Of a stretch of DNA of 64,000 bases, positions 49,605 through 57,511 are shown piece by piece. The stretch is taken from NCBI GenBank assembly GCA_045577175.1, contig JAZNHT010000057.1, positions 1-64,000 of the forward strand. Direction: 5' to 3'. Below the pieces are notes generated by a model, which saw only the letters and a list, made by a program, of their open reading frames with translations, was not told the DNA's origin and ran no database searches. Numbering within the stretch: the stretch's first letter is position 1; every line of letters starts with the position of its first letter. Source of the DNA: SIG701 sp045577175 (lineage in GTDB: Bacteria > Bacillota > Clostridia > Oscillospirales > CAG-272). Made by a program: the position numbers and the translations under genes.

Positions 49605-49951
49605 GTTATGATGCAGCAGATTATGTGCTCGCCGGAATCGAAGCAGCGCGGTTGTGCCCGGAAGAGGATCCGGAAGGAGTATATGAGTGCAGCTTGTGCG
49701 GACTCAGATCGGCGCACGCAAAGCACTACGGATTAAGAAACGGCATCGTTTGCGAATTCTGTCTGGAAGGGTTTCGCCTTCCGTTCGATTGCTACCCCGA
49801 GGAGAAAGACGAAACCCACCTGTGCAGCGTATGCGGTCTCCCGTGCGAGGAGGAAGTAACGCTGATCGGTGAGGACGCATACTGCAGTGACTGCGTAGAC
49901 AACGCCCTTCTCCCTGACGCAGATGAAGAACCATTTGAATTTGATGAATAA
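49601..49951 (+). CDS. Phage zinc-binding protein with two Cys clusters
   Basis: This 116-residue protein has two zinc-ribbon-like units: CSLCG with CEFC near residues 32-55, and CSVCGLPC with CSDC near 77-102. The acidic tail DADEEPFEFDE follows. It may bind DNA, or a host protein. It starts in an ATGA overlap and lies just before the recombination ATPase. Confidence 0.6.
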   Translation: MSYDAADYVLAGIEAARLCPEEDPEGVYECSLCGLRSAHAKHYGLRNGIVCEFCLEGFRLPFDCYPEEKDETHLCSVCGLPCEEEVTLIGEDAYCSDCVDNALLPDADEEPFEFDE

Positions 49952-49965
49952 AAGGAGCTATAAAA

Positions 49966-50943
49966 ATGATTTGCAAGCCCGAAACCATGACGTTTACCGA
50001 TAAAAATTTCTCGATGATCCTGTACGCCGCTCCCGGTGTTGGAAAAACGACGCTCGCGCTCTCTGCGCCAAGCCCGATTCTGATCGATTTCGACCACGGT
50101 ATCAGCCGTGTGAAGGCGTATCACCGACGCGACACGATGATGTGTAAAACGTACGAGGAAGTTTTGGAGGATATCGCCTCCCCTGCTCTCGCGGACTACA
50201 AGACGATCGTGATTGACACAGGCGGTGCGTTCGTGACGTATCTGCAGGACTGGGCGATGCGAGCGAATCCGGCGCAGAATCGGCAGAAGAACGGTGCGCT
50301 GTCCCTGAAGGGATTCGGCGCGGTTAAATCGGAATTTCAACGCTTCACTGCGCAGATCCGCGATGTGATGCGCAAGAATGTGATCTACGTATTCCACTCG
50401 GACGAGCAGAAGGACAAGGACGGCAACCCGATCCAGCGACTTCTCTGCGAAGGTGCTGTGCGCAACGTCGTATGGCAGCCGTGTGATTTCGGCGGATACA
50501 TGCAGATGATCGGGAACCGCCGTGTCATCAGCTTTACGCCGGAAAGCGAATTCTTTGCCAAGGGATGCTTTGGCATCGAAGGTCAGCGCGAAATTCCAAC
50601 GCTGAAGCCGACAGACACAAACGACTTCCTGACGCGCCTCTTTGATGAGGCACGCGCAAATATTGAGGCGGACAACGAGGCATTCGCACCGATGCGAGCG
50701 CAGTACGACGCAGTGATGAGCGCTGTTGCGGAGATTCTCGGCGGTGTGAAAGATGAGAAGTCCGCAACGGAGGCGGCAGCGAAAATCGGCGGTCTGGAGC
50801 ACGCACTGACCTCCCAGAAGGAAGCACGGTCGCTTTTGAAGGAGAAGACGGACGCGCTCGGGTTGAAGTATTCCAAGGATGCCGGAGGATATGTGAAAGC
50901 GGAGGAGAAAAATGCCGTATCTGATAACCAAAACGCTTCTTGA
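49966..50943 (+). CDS. Sak4-like recombination ATPase
   Basis: This 325-residue protein has a P-loop (LYAAPGVGKTTLAL, residue ~20), a short RecA-like core (IVIDTGG as a Walker B) and a helical C-terminus. It matches the AAA_24/Sak4 type of phage nucleotide-binding protein, single-strand annealing or RecA-like factors used for phage recombination. It overlaps the nuclease gene by 32 bases, a typical pairing. Confidence 0.75.
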   Translation: MICKPETMTFTDKNFSMILYAAPGVGKTTLALSAPSPILIDFDHGISRVKAYHRRDTMMCKTYEEVLEDIASPALADYKTIVIDTGGAFVTYLQDWAMRANPAQNRQKNGALSLKGFGAVKSEFQRFTAQIRDVMRKNVIYVFHSDEQKDKDGNPIQRLLCEGAVRNVVWQPCDFGGYMQMIGNRRVISFTPESEFFAKGCFGIEGQREIPTLKPTDTNDFLTRLFDEARANIEADNEAFAPMRAQYDAVMSAVAEILGGVKDEKSATEAAAKIGGLEHALTSQKEARSLLKEKTDALGLKYSKDAGGYVKAEEKNAVSDNQNAS

Positions 50944-51526
50944 TTCGTGGAATTATGCGCTTTCAGCCCGTGGAGATACGCAGGATGAAGCATATAAAGA
51001 ATTTCTTGACACGCTTCACCGTGTTCCGATCGCGCAGAAGGAATCAATGATGAACGGTATTGCGTTCGAAACCGAGGTATACAAGCAGGCGCGTGGCGAA
51101 GTACGAACTCCGCATCCTAAGTGGGAGGAAGGAATCTGCAAGGTTGCGGAGATCGTCAAAGGAGCACCGACGCAAATCCGTTTGAAGATGCCGATCAGAG
51201 TTGCCGGAGAGGATATCTTACTATATGGCGTTTTGGATGCAATGAAGGCAGGAACGATATATGACGTGAAATTTTCAAACAAATCGTTTGGAAGCGCGGA
51301 GCTTGCCGGGAAGTATCTTGACTCCTCACAGCATCCGATATACCTTAAGATTGCGCCGGAGGCGTTTGCGTTTGAATATATCGTATCCGACGGCGTAGAC
51401 GTATATACGGAGCGGTATACACGTCGTAACTGCCGCACGGCCGAGGAGATTGTATCGGAGTTTATCTCGTTTCTTAGATCAGCAGGAATTTGGAAAGATT
51501 ATACAGCGTTATGGCAAGCAAAATAA
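50912..51526 (+). CDS. PD-(D/E)XK nuclease, Cas4/exonuclease-like
   Basis: This 204-residue protein has an N-terminal TKTLLDSWNYAL helix and a nuclease core with Glu in NGIAFETEVYKQA and the D-x-K element in GVLDAM...GTIYDVKFSNKS. This fits PD-(D/E)XK recombination exonucleases of phages. With the overlapping Sak4-like gene it forms an annealase/nuclease pair for recombination. No Cys cluster like Cas4 is seen. Confidence 0.7.
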   Translation: MPYLITKTLLDSWNYALSARGDTQDEAYKEFLDTLHRVPIAQKESMMNGIAFETEVYKQARGEVRTPHPKWEEGICKVAEIVKGAPTQIRLKMPIRVAGEDILLYGVLDAMKAGTIYDVKFSNKSFGSAELAGKYLDSSQHPIYLKIAPEAFAFEYIVSDGVDVYTERYTRRNCRTAEEIVSEFISFLRSAGIWKDYTALWQAK

Positions 51527-51539
51527 AGGAGAATGAAAC

Positions 51540-52319
51540 ATGAAGACGTACAAGGGATTTAACCAGAATATGACGTGCAAAGGATTCCAGTATAAAGAAG
51601 GTGAGGAATACAAGCACGATGGCAAAGTGAAGGCGTGCGATGCCGGATTTCATGCGTGCGAAGATCCGCTCGACTGTTTCAGATACTATGCTCCTGCTAC
51701 AAGCGTATATCACGAAGTCGAGCAGAGTGGAGATATTTCAAAAGATAGTGATGATACGAAAGTCGCATCCTCTGAAATCAAGATAGGCGCGCGTCTTGAC
51801 GTTCTCGGCATCTGCAAGGCGCATTTTGAGTATGTGAAAGCACGGACTACCTCCGAGCATACCGATCCGAAGCAGGCAACGGCAGGCGAATACGGAGCGG
51901 CAACGGCAGGCGAATACGGAGCGGCAACGGCAGGCGAATACGGAGCGGCTACGGCAGGCAATGGCGGAGCGGCAACGGCAGGCTATCGCGGAGCGGCAAC
52001 GGCAGGCGAATACGGAGCGGCTACGGCAGGCAATGGCGGAGCGGCAACGGCAGGCTATCGCGGAGCGGCTACGGCAGGCAATGGCGGAGCGGCGACCTCT
52101 CGCGGAACGTCTGCAGTTGGCGCAGAAGGAATCGCGTGCGCACGCGGAAACGGCTGCAGGGTAAAAGGTGGTATTGGTGCTGTGCTTGTTCTCGTTGAAG
52201 AAAACTACAATGATTGCGGTATTAAAGCATGGAAAGCGGAAGTCGTTGACGGTGATCGTATCAAGGCTGATACGTTCTACACGCTGGAAGACGGCGAGTT
52301 CGTGGAAGCAGAGGGGTGA
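51540..52319 (+). CDS. Phage repeat protein, DUF7666-like, with beta-solenoid repeats
   Basis: This 259-residue protein starts with a soluble domain (TCKGFQYKEGEEYKHDGKV, AGFHACEDPLDCFRYY) seen in many phage proteins of unknown function. Residues about 113-184 are nine 8-residue repeats ATAG-xxG-A (EYG, NGG or YRG variants), like the octapeptides of ice-nucleation proteins, encoded by 24-bp DNA repeats at 51877-52092. A C-terminal beta domain follows (GAVLVLVEENYND). The DNA repeats are nearly identical, so copy number may vary. It lies among recombination genes; role unknown. Confidence 0.65.
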   Translation: MKTYKGFNQNMTCKGFQYKEGEEYKHDGKVKACDAGFHACEDPLDCFRYYAPATSVYHEVEQSGDISKDSDDTKVASSEIKIGARLDVLGICKAHFEYVKARTTSEHTDPKQATAGEYGAATAGEYGAATAGEYGAATAGNGGAATAGYRGAATAGEYGAATAGNGGAATAGYRGAATAGNGGAATSRGTSAVGAEGIACARGNGCRVKGGIGAVLVLVEENYNDCGIKAWKAEVVDGDRIKADTFYTLEDGEFVEAEG

Positions 52320-52324
52320 TTTTT

Positions 52325-52645
52325 ATGCAATACGAAATCATAAAAGGGCATCCGACGGACCGCGAATGCGTGATCGGTGCATATGAGGCGTGCGAGCTGA
52401 TGGCGACGTACCGGGGCTACTTCGACTGGCGCACGCATGCATGGACGCTGTATCCGATACGCAGGTATGCGCTGCCGCGTGAGGCGGCAATGAAGAAAAT
52501 GACGCTTTCGGAGAGAGACGTACGATATCCTGCGCCGAAGATGGGTGTGAAGCAGTATCAGGTGAAGCCTGCCGCCAAAGATGAACCGAAGCAGAAGGCG
52601 TGGTGGGCGCAGCCGGATCCCGAGGGGCAGATTAAGCTTATATGA
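52325..52645 (+). CDS. Small phage protein
   Basis: This 106-residue basic protein (YEIIKGHPTDRECVIGAYEA, WTLYPIRRYALPREAA) has no recognised family. The ATG at 52325 is favoured (GGGGTGA just upstream); a GTG at 52316 overlaps the preceding stop. A Lys/Pro/Trp-rich tail. Confidence 0.5.
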   Translation: MQYEIIKGHPTDRECVIGAYEACELMATYRGYFDWRTHAWTLYPIRRYALPREAAMKKMTLSERDVRYPAPKMGVKQYQVKPAAKDEPKQKAWWAQPDPEGQIKLI

Positions 52646-52679
52646 GGTGTGTATCAATGAATGCGAGGGACAATTTGAA

Positions 52680-53834
52680 ATGACATACGACGAAATTATG
52701 AAAGACGCGAACGAGCGTTTCAGACGATCGCCGTCTTATGTGCCTATGAGTAAACCGGAATATTACGACCTGTGCAATTCAATGACGTACGACTCGAAGA
52801 TTCGACACGCGATTGATGTGGCTAAAGAATTTTATGACATTATATGCTGCGATTATGGAGCGAATGTACACGTATCCGTCGGAGGGTTAGACTCTATCAC
52901 TCTTCTGTATTTTCTTCGAGAATATATCGGTGATGTCAAGTCAGTTTCTGTATCTTCGTTAGAGTATAGATCTGTACAGGATGTACACAAGCAGATAGGA
53001 ATAGACGTATATTTGAAACCACTAAAAAGCAAGGTGGAAATATTACGCGAATTTGGATTTCCAGTTATAAGCAAAGAAAAGGCACGAAAAATACAAATAC
53101 TGCAAACACCCGGCCAAGAAAAGCAAACATTTATTCACGCAATAATGACGGGTGATATGGGGGAACAAAGTAATTTCGGGCACAGCGAGAAGATAAAACT
53201 TCCTGACAAGTGGCTGAAACTGTTTGCCGGTATTTATAATGAGCATCGTCCAGACTTGATTTGTAATACCGCGCCGTTTAAGGTTTCGTCCGAATGCTGC
53301 TACTGGATGAAAGAATTGCCGGCAGATATTTGGGCTCGTGAAAACGTGAGCTTCCCGTACCTCGGACTTATGGCATCAGAGCATGGACAACGAGAGATGG
53401 GTTTAATAAAAAACGGGTGCAATTATTTTGGGAAAAGCACTGTTAGAAGTTGTCCGTTTGCGCGGTTCTCTCGTCAGGATCTCTTGCAGCTTGCGCTTGA
53501 CTTGAATGTGCCTGTACCATCTATCTATGGCACGATTGAGCGAGACTCTGATGGACTTCTTTATACGACGAGAGCCCAGCGAACTGGATGCTCCATGTGT
53601 GGTTTTGGCATACATATAGAAAAACGACCACATAGATTTGACCGACTTCGAGAAGAGAACGAAAAGGAGTGGGAGTTTTGGATGAACTCTTGCGTGAAAG
53701 ATGAGGATACCGGCGAACGATACGGCTGGGGGCGTGTTCTGGATTATATCGGCATTGATTGGAGAGATGTTCCGCAAAAACCATGTGAGCAAATTAGCCT
53801 ATTTGATCAAGAAGAGGAGAACGACAATGGCTGA
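52680..53834 (+). CDS. PAPS reductase-like PP-loop enzyme of the prophage
   Basis: This 384-residue protein has an ATP-pyrophosphatase PP-loop (VSVGGLDSITLLYFL, residue ~63) as in PAPS reductases. It also has Cys-rich motifs near the C-terminus (RSCPFARFS, CSMCGFGIHIE) that could hold an iron-sulfur cluster. Phage PAPS-reductase-like enzymes are common in Clostridia and are suspected in nucleic-acid modification or sulfur chemistry; this is inference. Its DNA is AT-richer than the early genes to the left. The ATG at 52680 follows GAGGGA; the longer frame is rejected. Confidence 0.7.
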   Translation: MTYDEIMKDANERFRRSPSYVPMSKPEYYDLCNSMTYDSKIRHAIDVAKEFYDIICCDYGANVHVSVGGLDSITLLYFLREYIGDVKSVSVSSLEYRSVQDVHKQIGIDVYLKPLKSKVEILREFGFPVISKEKARKIQILQTPGQEKQTFIHAIMTGDMGEQSNFGHSEKIKLPDKWLKLFAGIYNEHRPDLICNTAPFKVSSECCYWMKELPADIWARENVSFPYLGLMASEHGQREMGLIKNGCNYFGKSTVRSCPFARFSRQDLLQLALDLNVPVPSIYGTIERDSDGLLYTTRAQRTGCSMCGFGIHIEKRPHRFDRLREENEKEWEFWMNSCVKDEDTGERYGWGRVLDYIGIDWRDVPQKPCEQISLFDQEEENDNG

Positions 53835-54075
53835 AAAGTATGTAAAACTTGATGAGGTTATAGATACCATTGAACACGAATGGGGTTATGAAGGTGTACG
53901 CGAAGATTTGCAAAAGCTCCCTGCCGCCGATGTGGTGGAGGTAAGGCACGGATACTGGTATTTCACCGAGTACGAGTATTTTTCCTGCTCCGTGTGCGGA
54001 AAATCGCATTTTAATTTTTGCGATAGTACTGCCGAAGCAAGAAGAAAACTGGCGGACGGAGAGGTTTACCCGTAA
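53827..54075 (+). CDS. Small Cys-rich phage protein, interrupted by a stop codon
   Basis: This 82-residue protein ends at TAA (54073-54075). Its CSVCG knuckle near residue 54 lacks its partner. The same frame after the stop reads CPECGAKMDGERKTK and ends at 54121-54123, in an exact ATGA overlap with the next gene. So the original gene was probably about 98 residues with a full zinc ribbon. Translation starts 8 bases before the end of the PAPS-reductase-like gene. Confidence 0.65.
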   Translation: MAEKYVKLDEVIDTIEHEWGYEGVREDLQKLPAADVVEVRHGYWYFTEYEYFSCSVCGKSHFNFCDSTAEARRKLADGEVYP

Positions 54076-54119
54076 TGCCCTGAATGCGGCGCAAAGATGG
54101 ACGGAGAAAGGAAAACCAA

Positions 54120-54467
54120 ATGACTGTTGCCGAATGTAGACAATTACTATACCGACTGGCTTCGATGAAAAAGAAGGGTATGGTTGAATGGCACATTTCA
54201 GATTATGGTGAGGGATACAATCAAGCACTCTCGGACGTAAGATCAATCCTTGTGTCACTCATTGAAAAAGAACAATCGACTCACTTGGCGGAAGTTGTGC
54301 GGTGCAAGGAGTGCAAGTGGTTTGAGCCTTATGAGGGTGAAGAACACAAAGGGAATTGTGCGGAACTTGTTGGACTTGAAAGTTGTGTTTATGAAGATGA
54401 CTTTTGCAGTTATGGAGAAAGGAGGATGAGGGAAAATGAATTTGAACAAAGCAATACAGATGCTTGA
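54120..54467 (+). CDS. Small Cys-rich phage protein
   Basis: This 115-residue protein has a helical N-half and a zinc-like cluster, VVRCKECKWFE, then Cys in KGNCAEL and a DDFCSYGERR tail. This pattern is frequent in phages of Clostridia, with no known function. It starts in an ATGA overlap. Confidence 0.6.
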   Translation: MTVAECRQLLYRLASMKKKGMVEWHISDYGEGYNQALSDVRSILVSLIEKEQSTHLAEVVRCKECKWFEPYEGEEHKGNCAELVGLESCVYEDDFCSYGERRMRENEFEQSNTDA

Positions 54468-54582
54468 ATCGGAATATGAGATGGCAAAACAAGTTGAATG
54501 GGTGCGTAATCCTTTGGCTTATGCGCTGTATCAAGTGTGGAAAAAGGCTGATGCCAGCCCACCCAACCGAGAAAGGCGGTGA
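54436..54582 (+). CDS. Very small phage protein
   Basis: This 48-residue helical peptide (MNLNKAIQMLESEYEMAKQV...) is too short for most gene callers. It has a good site (GGAGGATGAGGG) and overlaps the preceding gene by 32 bases in another frame. Function unknown. Confidence 0.5.
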   Translation: MNLNKAIQMLESEYEMAKQVEWVRNPLAYALYQVWKKADASPPNRERR

Positions 54583-54588
54583 GGAGGA

Positions 54589-54918
54589 ATGAGCAAATTT
54601 GACTACGGAACATTTTTCGGTGGATATGATAATTTTGCCGTATCAAAAGAAAAATACACCAAAGAACAGGCAATAGAATTATATTGTGTTGAACACAGTA
54701 TTCCCAAAGGCACAAAGATCGCTATTATGGATGCTTTTGTCCGTCATAGAGTGGGTTGGAACGAGGATAACGAAAGGTGTTGCGGTTGGTGGCTTGAATA
54801 CAAAGAACATTCAAGAAGTTGCCCTGTATATGCTTTTCACGAGGTATTAAGAGAAATGCCAAGCGAACTTGAAAGCGAATACGAGTGGATAGATGTGAAA
54901 GGCGGTGAGCAGGAATGA
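54589..54918 (+). CDS. Small phage protein, unknown function
   Basis: This 109-residue protein is rich in aromatic residues and has three Cys near residues 64-79 (CCGWWLEYKEHSRSC). It starts behind GAGGAGG and overlaps the next gene as ATGA. AT-rich. Confidence 0.5.
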   Translation: MSKFDYGTFFGGYDNFAVSKEKYTKEQAIELYCVEHSIPKGTKIAIMDAFVRHRVGWNEDNERCCGWWLEYKEHSRSCPVYAFHEVLREMPSELESEYEWIDVKGGEQE

Positions 54919-55121
54919 AAAGCAATGTGGTGATTTTTGACAAGCCATATTCAGAAGAAAAGATTGCAGAGGGCAGAGCGATACAATGGGCAGTTGTAAA
55001 TGGGATTTGTAATGAGTGCAAACATTTAAGGGAATGCGAAAACAATAGCAATTTTAAGTTTCCCAATAATGCCCTTTGTATGATTAAAAAATCCGAATTA
55101 TTGAAAGGCGGTGAGGGGTGA
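54915..55121 (+). CDS. Small Cys-containing phage protein
   Basis: This 68-residue protein has a possible zinc cluster (CNECKHLREC, then ALCMIKK). ATGA overlap with the preceding gene. Function unknown. Confidence 0.5.
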   Translation: MKSNVVIFDKPYSEEKIAEGRAIQWAVVNGICNECKHLRECENNSNFKFPNNALCMIKKSELLKGGEG

Positions 55122-55345
55122 TGGCTGAATATGAGGTAAGAGATGTTGTTTGTGATTATGGAGTGTATGAAGATGGCGAATTAAAACTCATTCTTAATTC
55201 AAGACGGATTGCGTTGCGAATCGTTGAATTATTAAAAGAAGATGAACGCATACACAGAGAATTAAACCCTATCAAAGATTATCCGCCATATTTGGATAGA
55301 CCCAAGCACACACGCACACAAAAAGAAAGAGGTGGGGAGAAGTGA
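55121..55345 (+). CDS. Small phage protein
   Basis: This 74-residue protein (AEYEVRDVVCDYGVYEDGE, RIVELLKEDE) has no recognised family. The ATG at 55121 is favoured over a GTG at 55118; GAGGGG lies upstream. Confidence 0.45.
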   Translation: MAEYEVRDVVCDYGVYEDGELKLILNSRRIALRIVELLKEDERIHRELNPIKDYPPYLDRPKHTRTQKERGGEK

Positions 55346-55737
55346 CAGATAACGAGATTATAAAGGCGTTGGAGTGTTGCTCCAAAGATGGAATGATAAA
55401 TTGCCGTAACTGCTCATATGAAGAATCTTGCAACATGGGCAGGAGCGATATGCAGAAAGATGCCCTCGACCTCATCAACCGCCAAAAGGCAGAGATTGAT
55501 GATTTGGATAGAAATCTTATGTCGGCTTATTCCAAGATAGAGAGATTGAAAAAAGGGTGGGAAGCAGACATTGTGCTGACCGCCGATGCCAGAGCCGAAG
55601 CAATCAAAGAATTTGCGGAGAGGTTGAAGAAAAGGCTCGACCGCAAATACACCATATACGGGCGGGAATATGTGTTAAGACATTTGAGAGACCTTGTAAA
55701 AGAAATGACGGAGGAAAAAACAAATGGCAAACTTTAA
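55342..55737 (+). CDS. Small Cys-rich phage protein with coiled coil
   Basis: This 131-residue protein has an N-terminal ALECCSKDGMINCRNCSYE cluster and a long helix likely to form a coiled coil (INRQKAEIDDLDRNLMSAYSK...). This arrangement is common in clostridial phages; function unknown. GTG start (55342), overlapping the previous stop. Confidence 0.55.
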   Translation: MTDNEIIKALECCSKDGMINCRNCSYEESCNMGRSDMQKDALDLINRQKAEIDDLDRNLMSAYSKIERLKKGWEADIVLTADARAEAIKEFAERLKKRLDRKYTIYGREYVLRHLRDLVKEMTEEKTNGKL

Positions 55738-56161
55738 CTTAAACAAAGTAATCCTGGGCGGGCGAATGTGTGCCGATCCGGAGCTGAAGACCACGCCGAG
55801 CGGTATTTCGGTTACATCGTTTTCGATCGCGATCAACCGGCCGCACAAGGGGAAGGACGGCGAGGTTCAAGCGGATTTCGTGAATGTGGTCGCGTGGCGA
55901 GGGACGGCGGAGTTTATTTGCCGATATTTCAAGAAAGGATCCTCGATCTGCGTTGTCGGTAATCTGCAGACGCGGACGTGGACAGACGGACAGGGGGCGA
56001 AACGGTACGCGACGGAGGTTGTTGCCGAGGAGGCGCACTTTGTGGATTCGAAAAGCGACGGATCGGCAGCGGTCAAGCCGGACGCAAGCATGTATGTGCC
56101 CGAGCAGTATCAGCCCGCGCAGTTTACGCCGGCTGACAACGGTGAGGAGATGCCGTTTTAA
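55724..56161 (+). CDS. ssb: Single-stranded DNA-binding protein
   Basis: This 145-residue protein has the SSB OB fold (NLNKVILGGRMCADPELK, VTSFSIAINRP, FVNVVAWRGTAEFICRYFKKG, LQTRTWTDGQGAKRYATEVV) and the acidic C-terminal tip NGEEMPF that binds partner proteins. It coats single-stranded DNA during phage replication. It overlaps the previous gene by 14 bases. Confidence 0.92.
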   Translation: MANFNLNKVILGGRMCADPELKTTPSGISVTSFSIAINRPHKGKDGEVQADFVNVVAWRGTAEFICRYFKKGSSICVVGNLQTRTWTDGQGAKRYATEVVAEEAHFVDSKSDGSAAVKPDASMYVPEQYQPAQFTPADNGEEMPF

Positions 56162-56184
56162 CAAAAAAGAAAGGACGAGGCACA

Positions 56185-56886
56185 ATGGCGCTCGGATACG
56201 TAAAAATATACTACGATTTCAAAGAAAAAACATCATCTCTGTCACCTACGGAGATCGGGCGTCTTGTGCTCGCCATGGCTGAGTATGCGGAGACAGGAGT
56301 CACGCCGAATCTTGCCGGAAACGAGCGGTTTGTTTTCCCGATATTCAAGGTGCAGATCGACCGGGATCACGAAGCGTATGCCGAAAAAGTACATACGCTG
56401 CGTGAAAACGGGTCAAAAGGCGGCCGCCCGAAAAACCAAAAGGTTTCCACGGAAACCAAAAGGTTTTTAGAGAAACCAAACGAAAGCAAAAAAAGCCAAG
56501 AAAAAGAAGAAGAAAAAGAAGAAGAATATATTACACTCTCTTGCGAGAGTGTAATACGCGCGCACGCGCGAGAGAAAGAGTTCGTTCCGCCGACGGTGGA
56601 CGAGGTGCGTACATACTGCGAAAAACGAAAAAATACGGTGGACGCGGAGAAGTTCGTGGATCATTACACCGCAAACGGTTGGCTCATTGGAAGAACGCCG
56701 ATGAAGGACTGGAAGGCTGCTGTTCGGAAATGGGAGAAAAGCGAGGGTGCTTTTGCCCGTCCGCAGGAGAGGCGCGATTGTGCGCCTGCCAACAGATCGG
56801 GATCCTCTTTCGATACGCAGGAGTTCTTTGAAGCAGCCGTAAGCAGATCGTATCGTCGTAAAACTGACGAGGAGGATAAACCATGA
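56185..56886 (+). CDS. Phage replisome protein, DUF6291/DnaD-like
   Basis: This 233-residue protein starts with a short domain (LGYVKIYYDFKEKTSSLSPTEIG, FKVQIDRDHEAYAEK) typical of DUF6291 proteins. A charged linker follows, then a C-terminal DnaD-like helical region (TVDEVRTYCEKRKNTVDAEKF, MKDWKAAVRKWEK) typical of helicase-loader/initiator proteins. It lies directly after ssb, the usual place. The linker-coding DNA contains a strong inverted repeat (56530-56555). It probably loads the host DnaB-type helicase. Confidence 0.7.
   Translation: MALGYVKIYYDFKEKTSSLSPTEIGRLVLAMAEYAETGVTPNLAGNERFVFPIFKVQIDRDHEAYAEKVHTLRENGSKGGRPKNQKVSTETKRFLEKPNESKKSQEKEEEKEEEYITLSCESVIRAHAREKEFVPPTVDEVRTYCEKRKNTVDAEKFVDHYTANGWLIGRTPMKDWKAAVRKWEKSEGAFARPQERRDCAPANRSGSSFDTQEFFEAAVSRSYRRKTDEEDKP
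56530..56555. repeat. Perfect inverted repeat inside the replisome gene
   Basis: ATTACACTCTC-TTGC-GAGAGTGTAAT, 11-bp stem, followed by the CG-rich ACGCGCGCACGCGCG. Many phages carry their replication origin within the initiator gene, so this is a candidate. Confidence 0.4.
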
Positions 56887-57077
56887 AAGCAGATCAGACC
56901 AAGGAGACCGGAAAGATCCTGGAGGAGGCATTCCCCGGATATCCCTGCAACAAGTGCGCGGCATCCTCCCGATGCACGGACCACTTCAAAAAATGCGCTG
57001 ATTACCGTTCGTGGCTGCATCCTGTATGGAAGCAGCTCACTCAGAATATCAGGGCACGAAAGGAGGAGAAAGTTTGA
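56883..57077 (+). CDS. Small Cys-containing phage protein
   Basis: This 64-residue protein has a possible zinc cluster (YPCNKCAASSRCTDHFKKC). Overlaps the gene before it (ATGA) and the RusA gene after it. Function unknown. Confidence 0.5.
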   Translation: MKADQTKETGKILEEAFPGYPCNKCAASSRCTDHFKKCADYRSWLHPVWKQLTQNIRARKEEKV

Positions 57078-57493
57078 ACGAGATTACATTTGTGATTCCC
57101 GGGAAGCCTCGCGGAAAGGCGCGACCAAGATTCTACGCAGGGCATACATACACACCGCAGGAGACGCGAGAATACGAGCGTCTTGCCGCTTTTTTCTACA
57201 AAAAGGCGGCAGGCGGAGTATTCTTCGACAGATCTGAGCGTGTTTCGGTTCGCGTAACAGCGGTTTACGCAATCCCAAAAAGCGCATCCAAGAAAGCGCG
57301 CACCGCCATGCTTGAAGGCTCCATCGTTCCAACTGCGAAGCCGGACATCGACAACGTTTTGAAGATCGTTTTGGATGCGCTCAACGGTGTGGCATACGAG
57401 GATGATGCGCAGGTAGGATGTGTTTCTGCTGAAAAGCGATACGGCGAGGAGCCGTGTGCCATTGTTACAGTCTCGCCGATCGGAGAGATTTGA
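57074..57493 (+). CDS. rusA: RusA-like Holliday junction resolvase
   Basis: This 139-residue protein has the RusA pattern: FVIPGKPRGKARPRF at the start and the catalytic Asp cluster KPDIDNVLKIVLDALNG...EDDAQV. RusA resolves Holliday junctions in phage recombination and packaging. The start codon TTG overlaps the preceding stop and has GGAGGAG upstream; the longer frame is rejected. Confidence 0.88.
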   Translation: MNEITFVIPGKPRGKARPRFYAGHTYTPQETREYERLAAFFYKKAAGGVFFDRSERVSVRVTAVYAIPKSASKKARTAMLEGSIVPTAKPDIDNVLKIVLDALNGVAYEDDAQVGCVSAEKRYGEEPCAIVTVSPIGEI

Positions 57494-57511
57494 AGTGTTT
57501 CGGAGGTGAAT

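Noticed and set aside
51877..52092. Regular 24-bp repeats resembling a CRISPR array
   Set aside because: The repeats are adjacent without spacers and encode in-frame octapeptides inside a gene.
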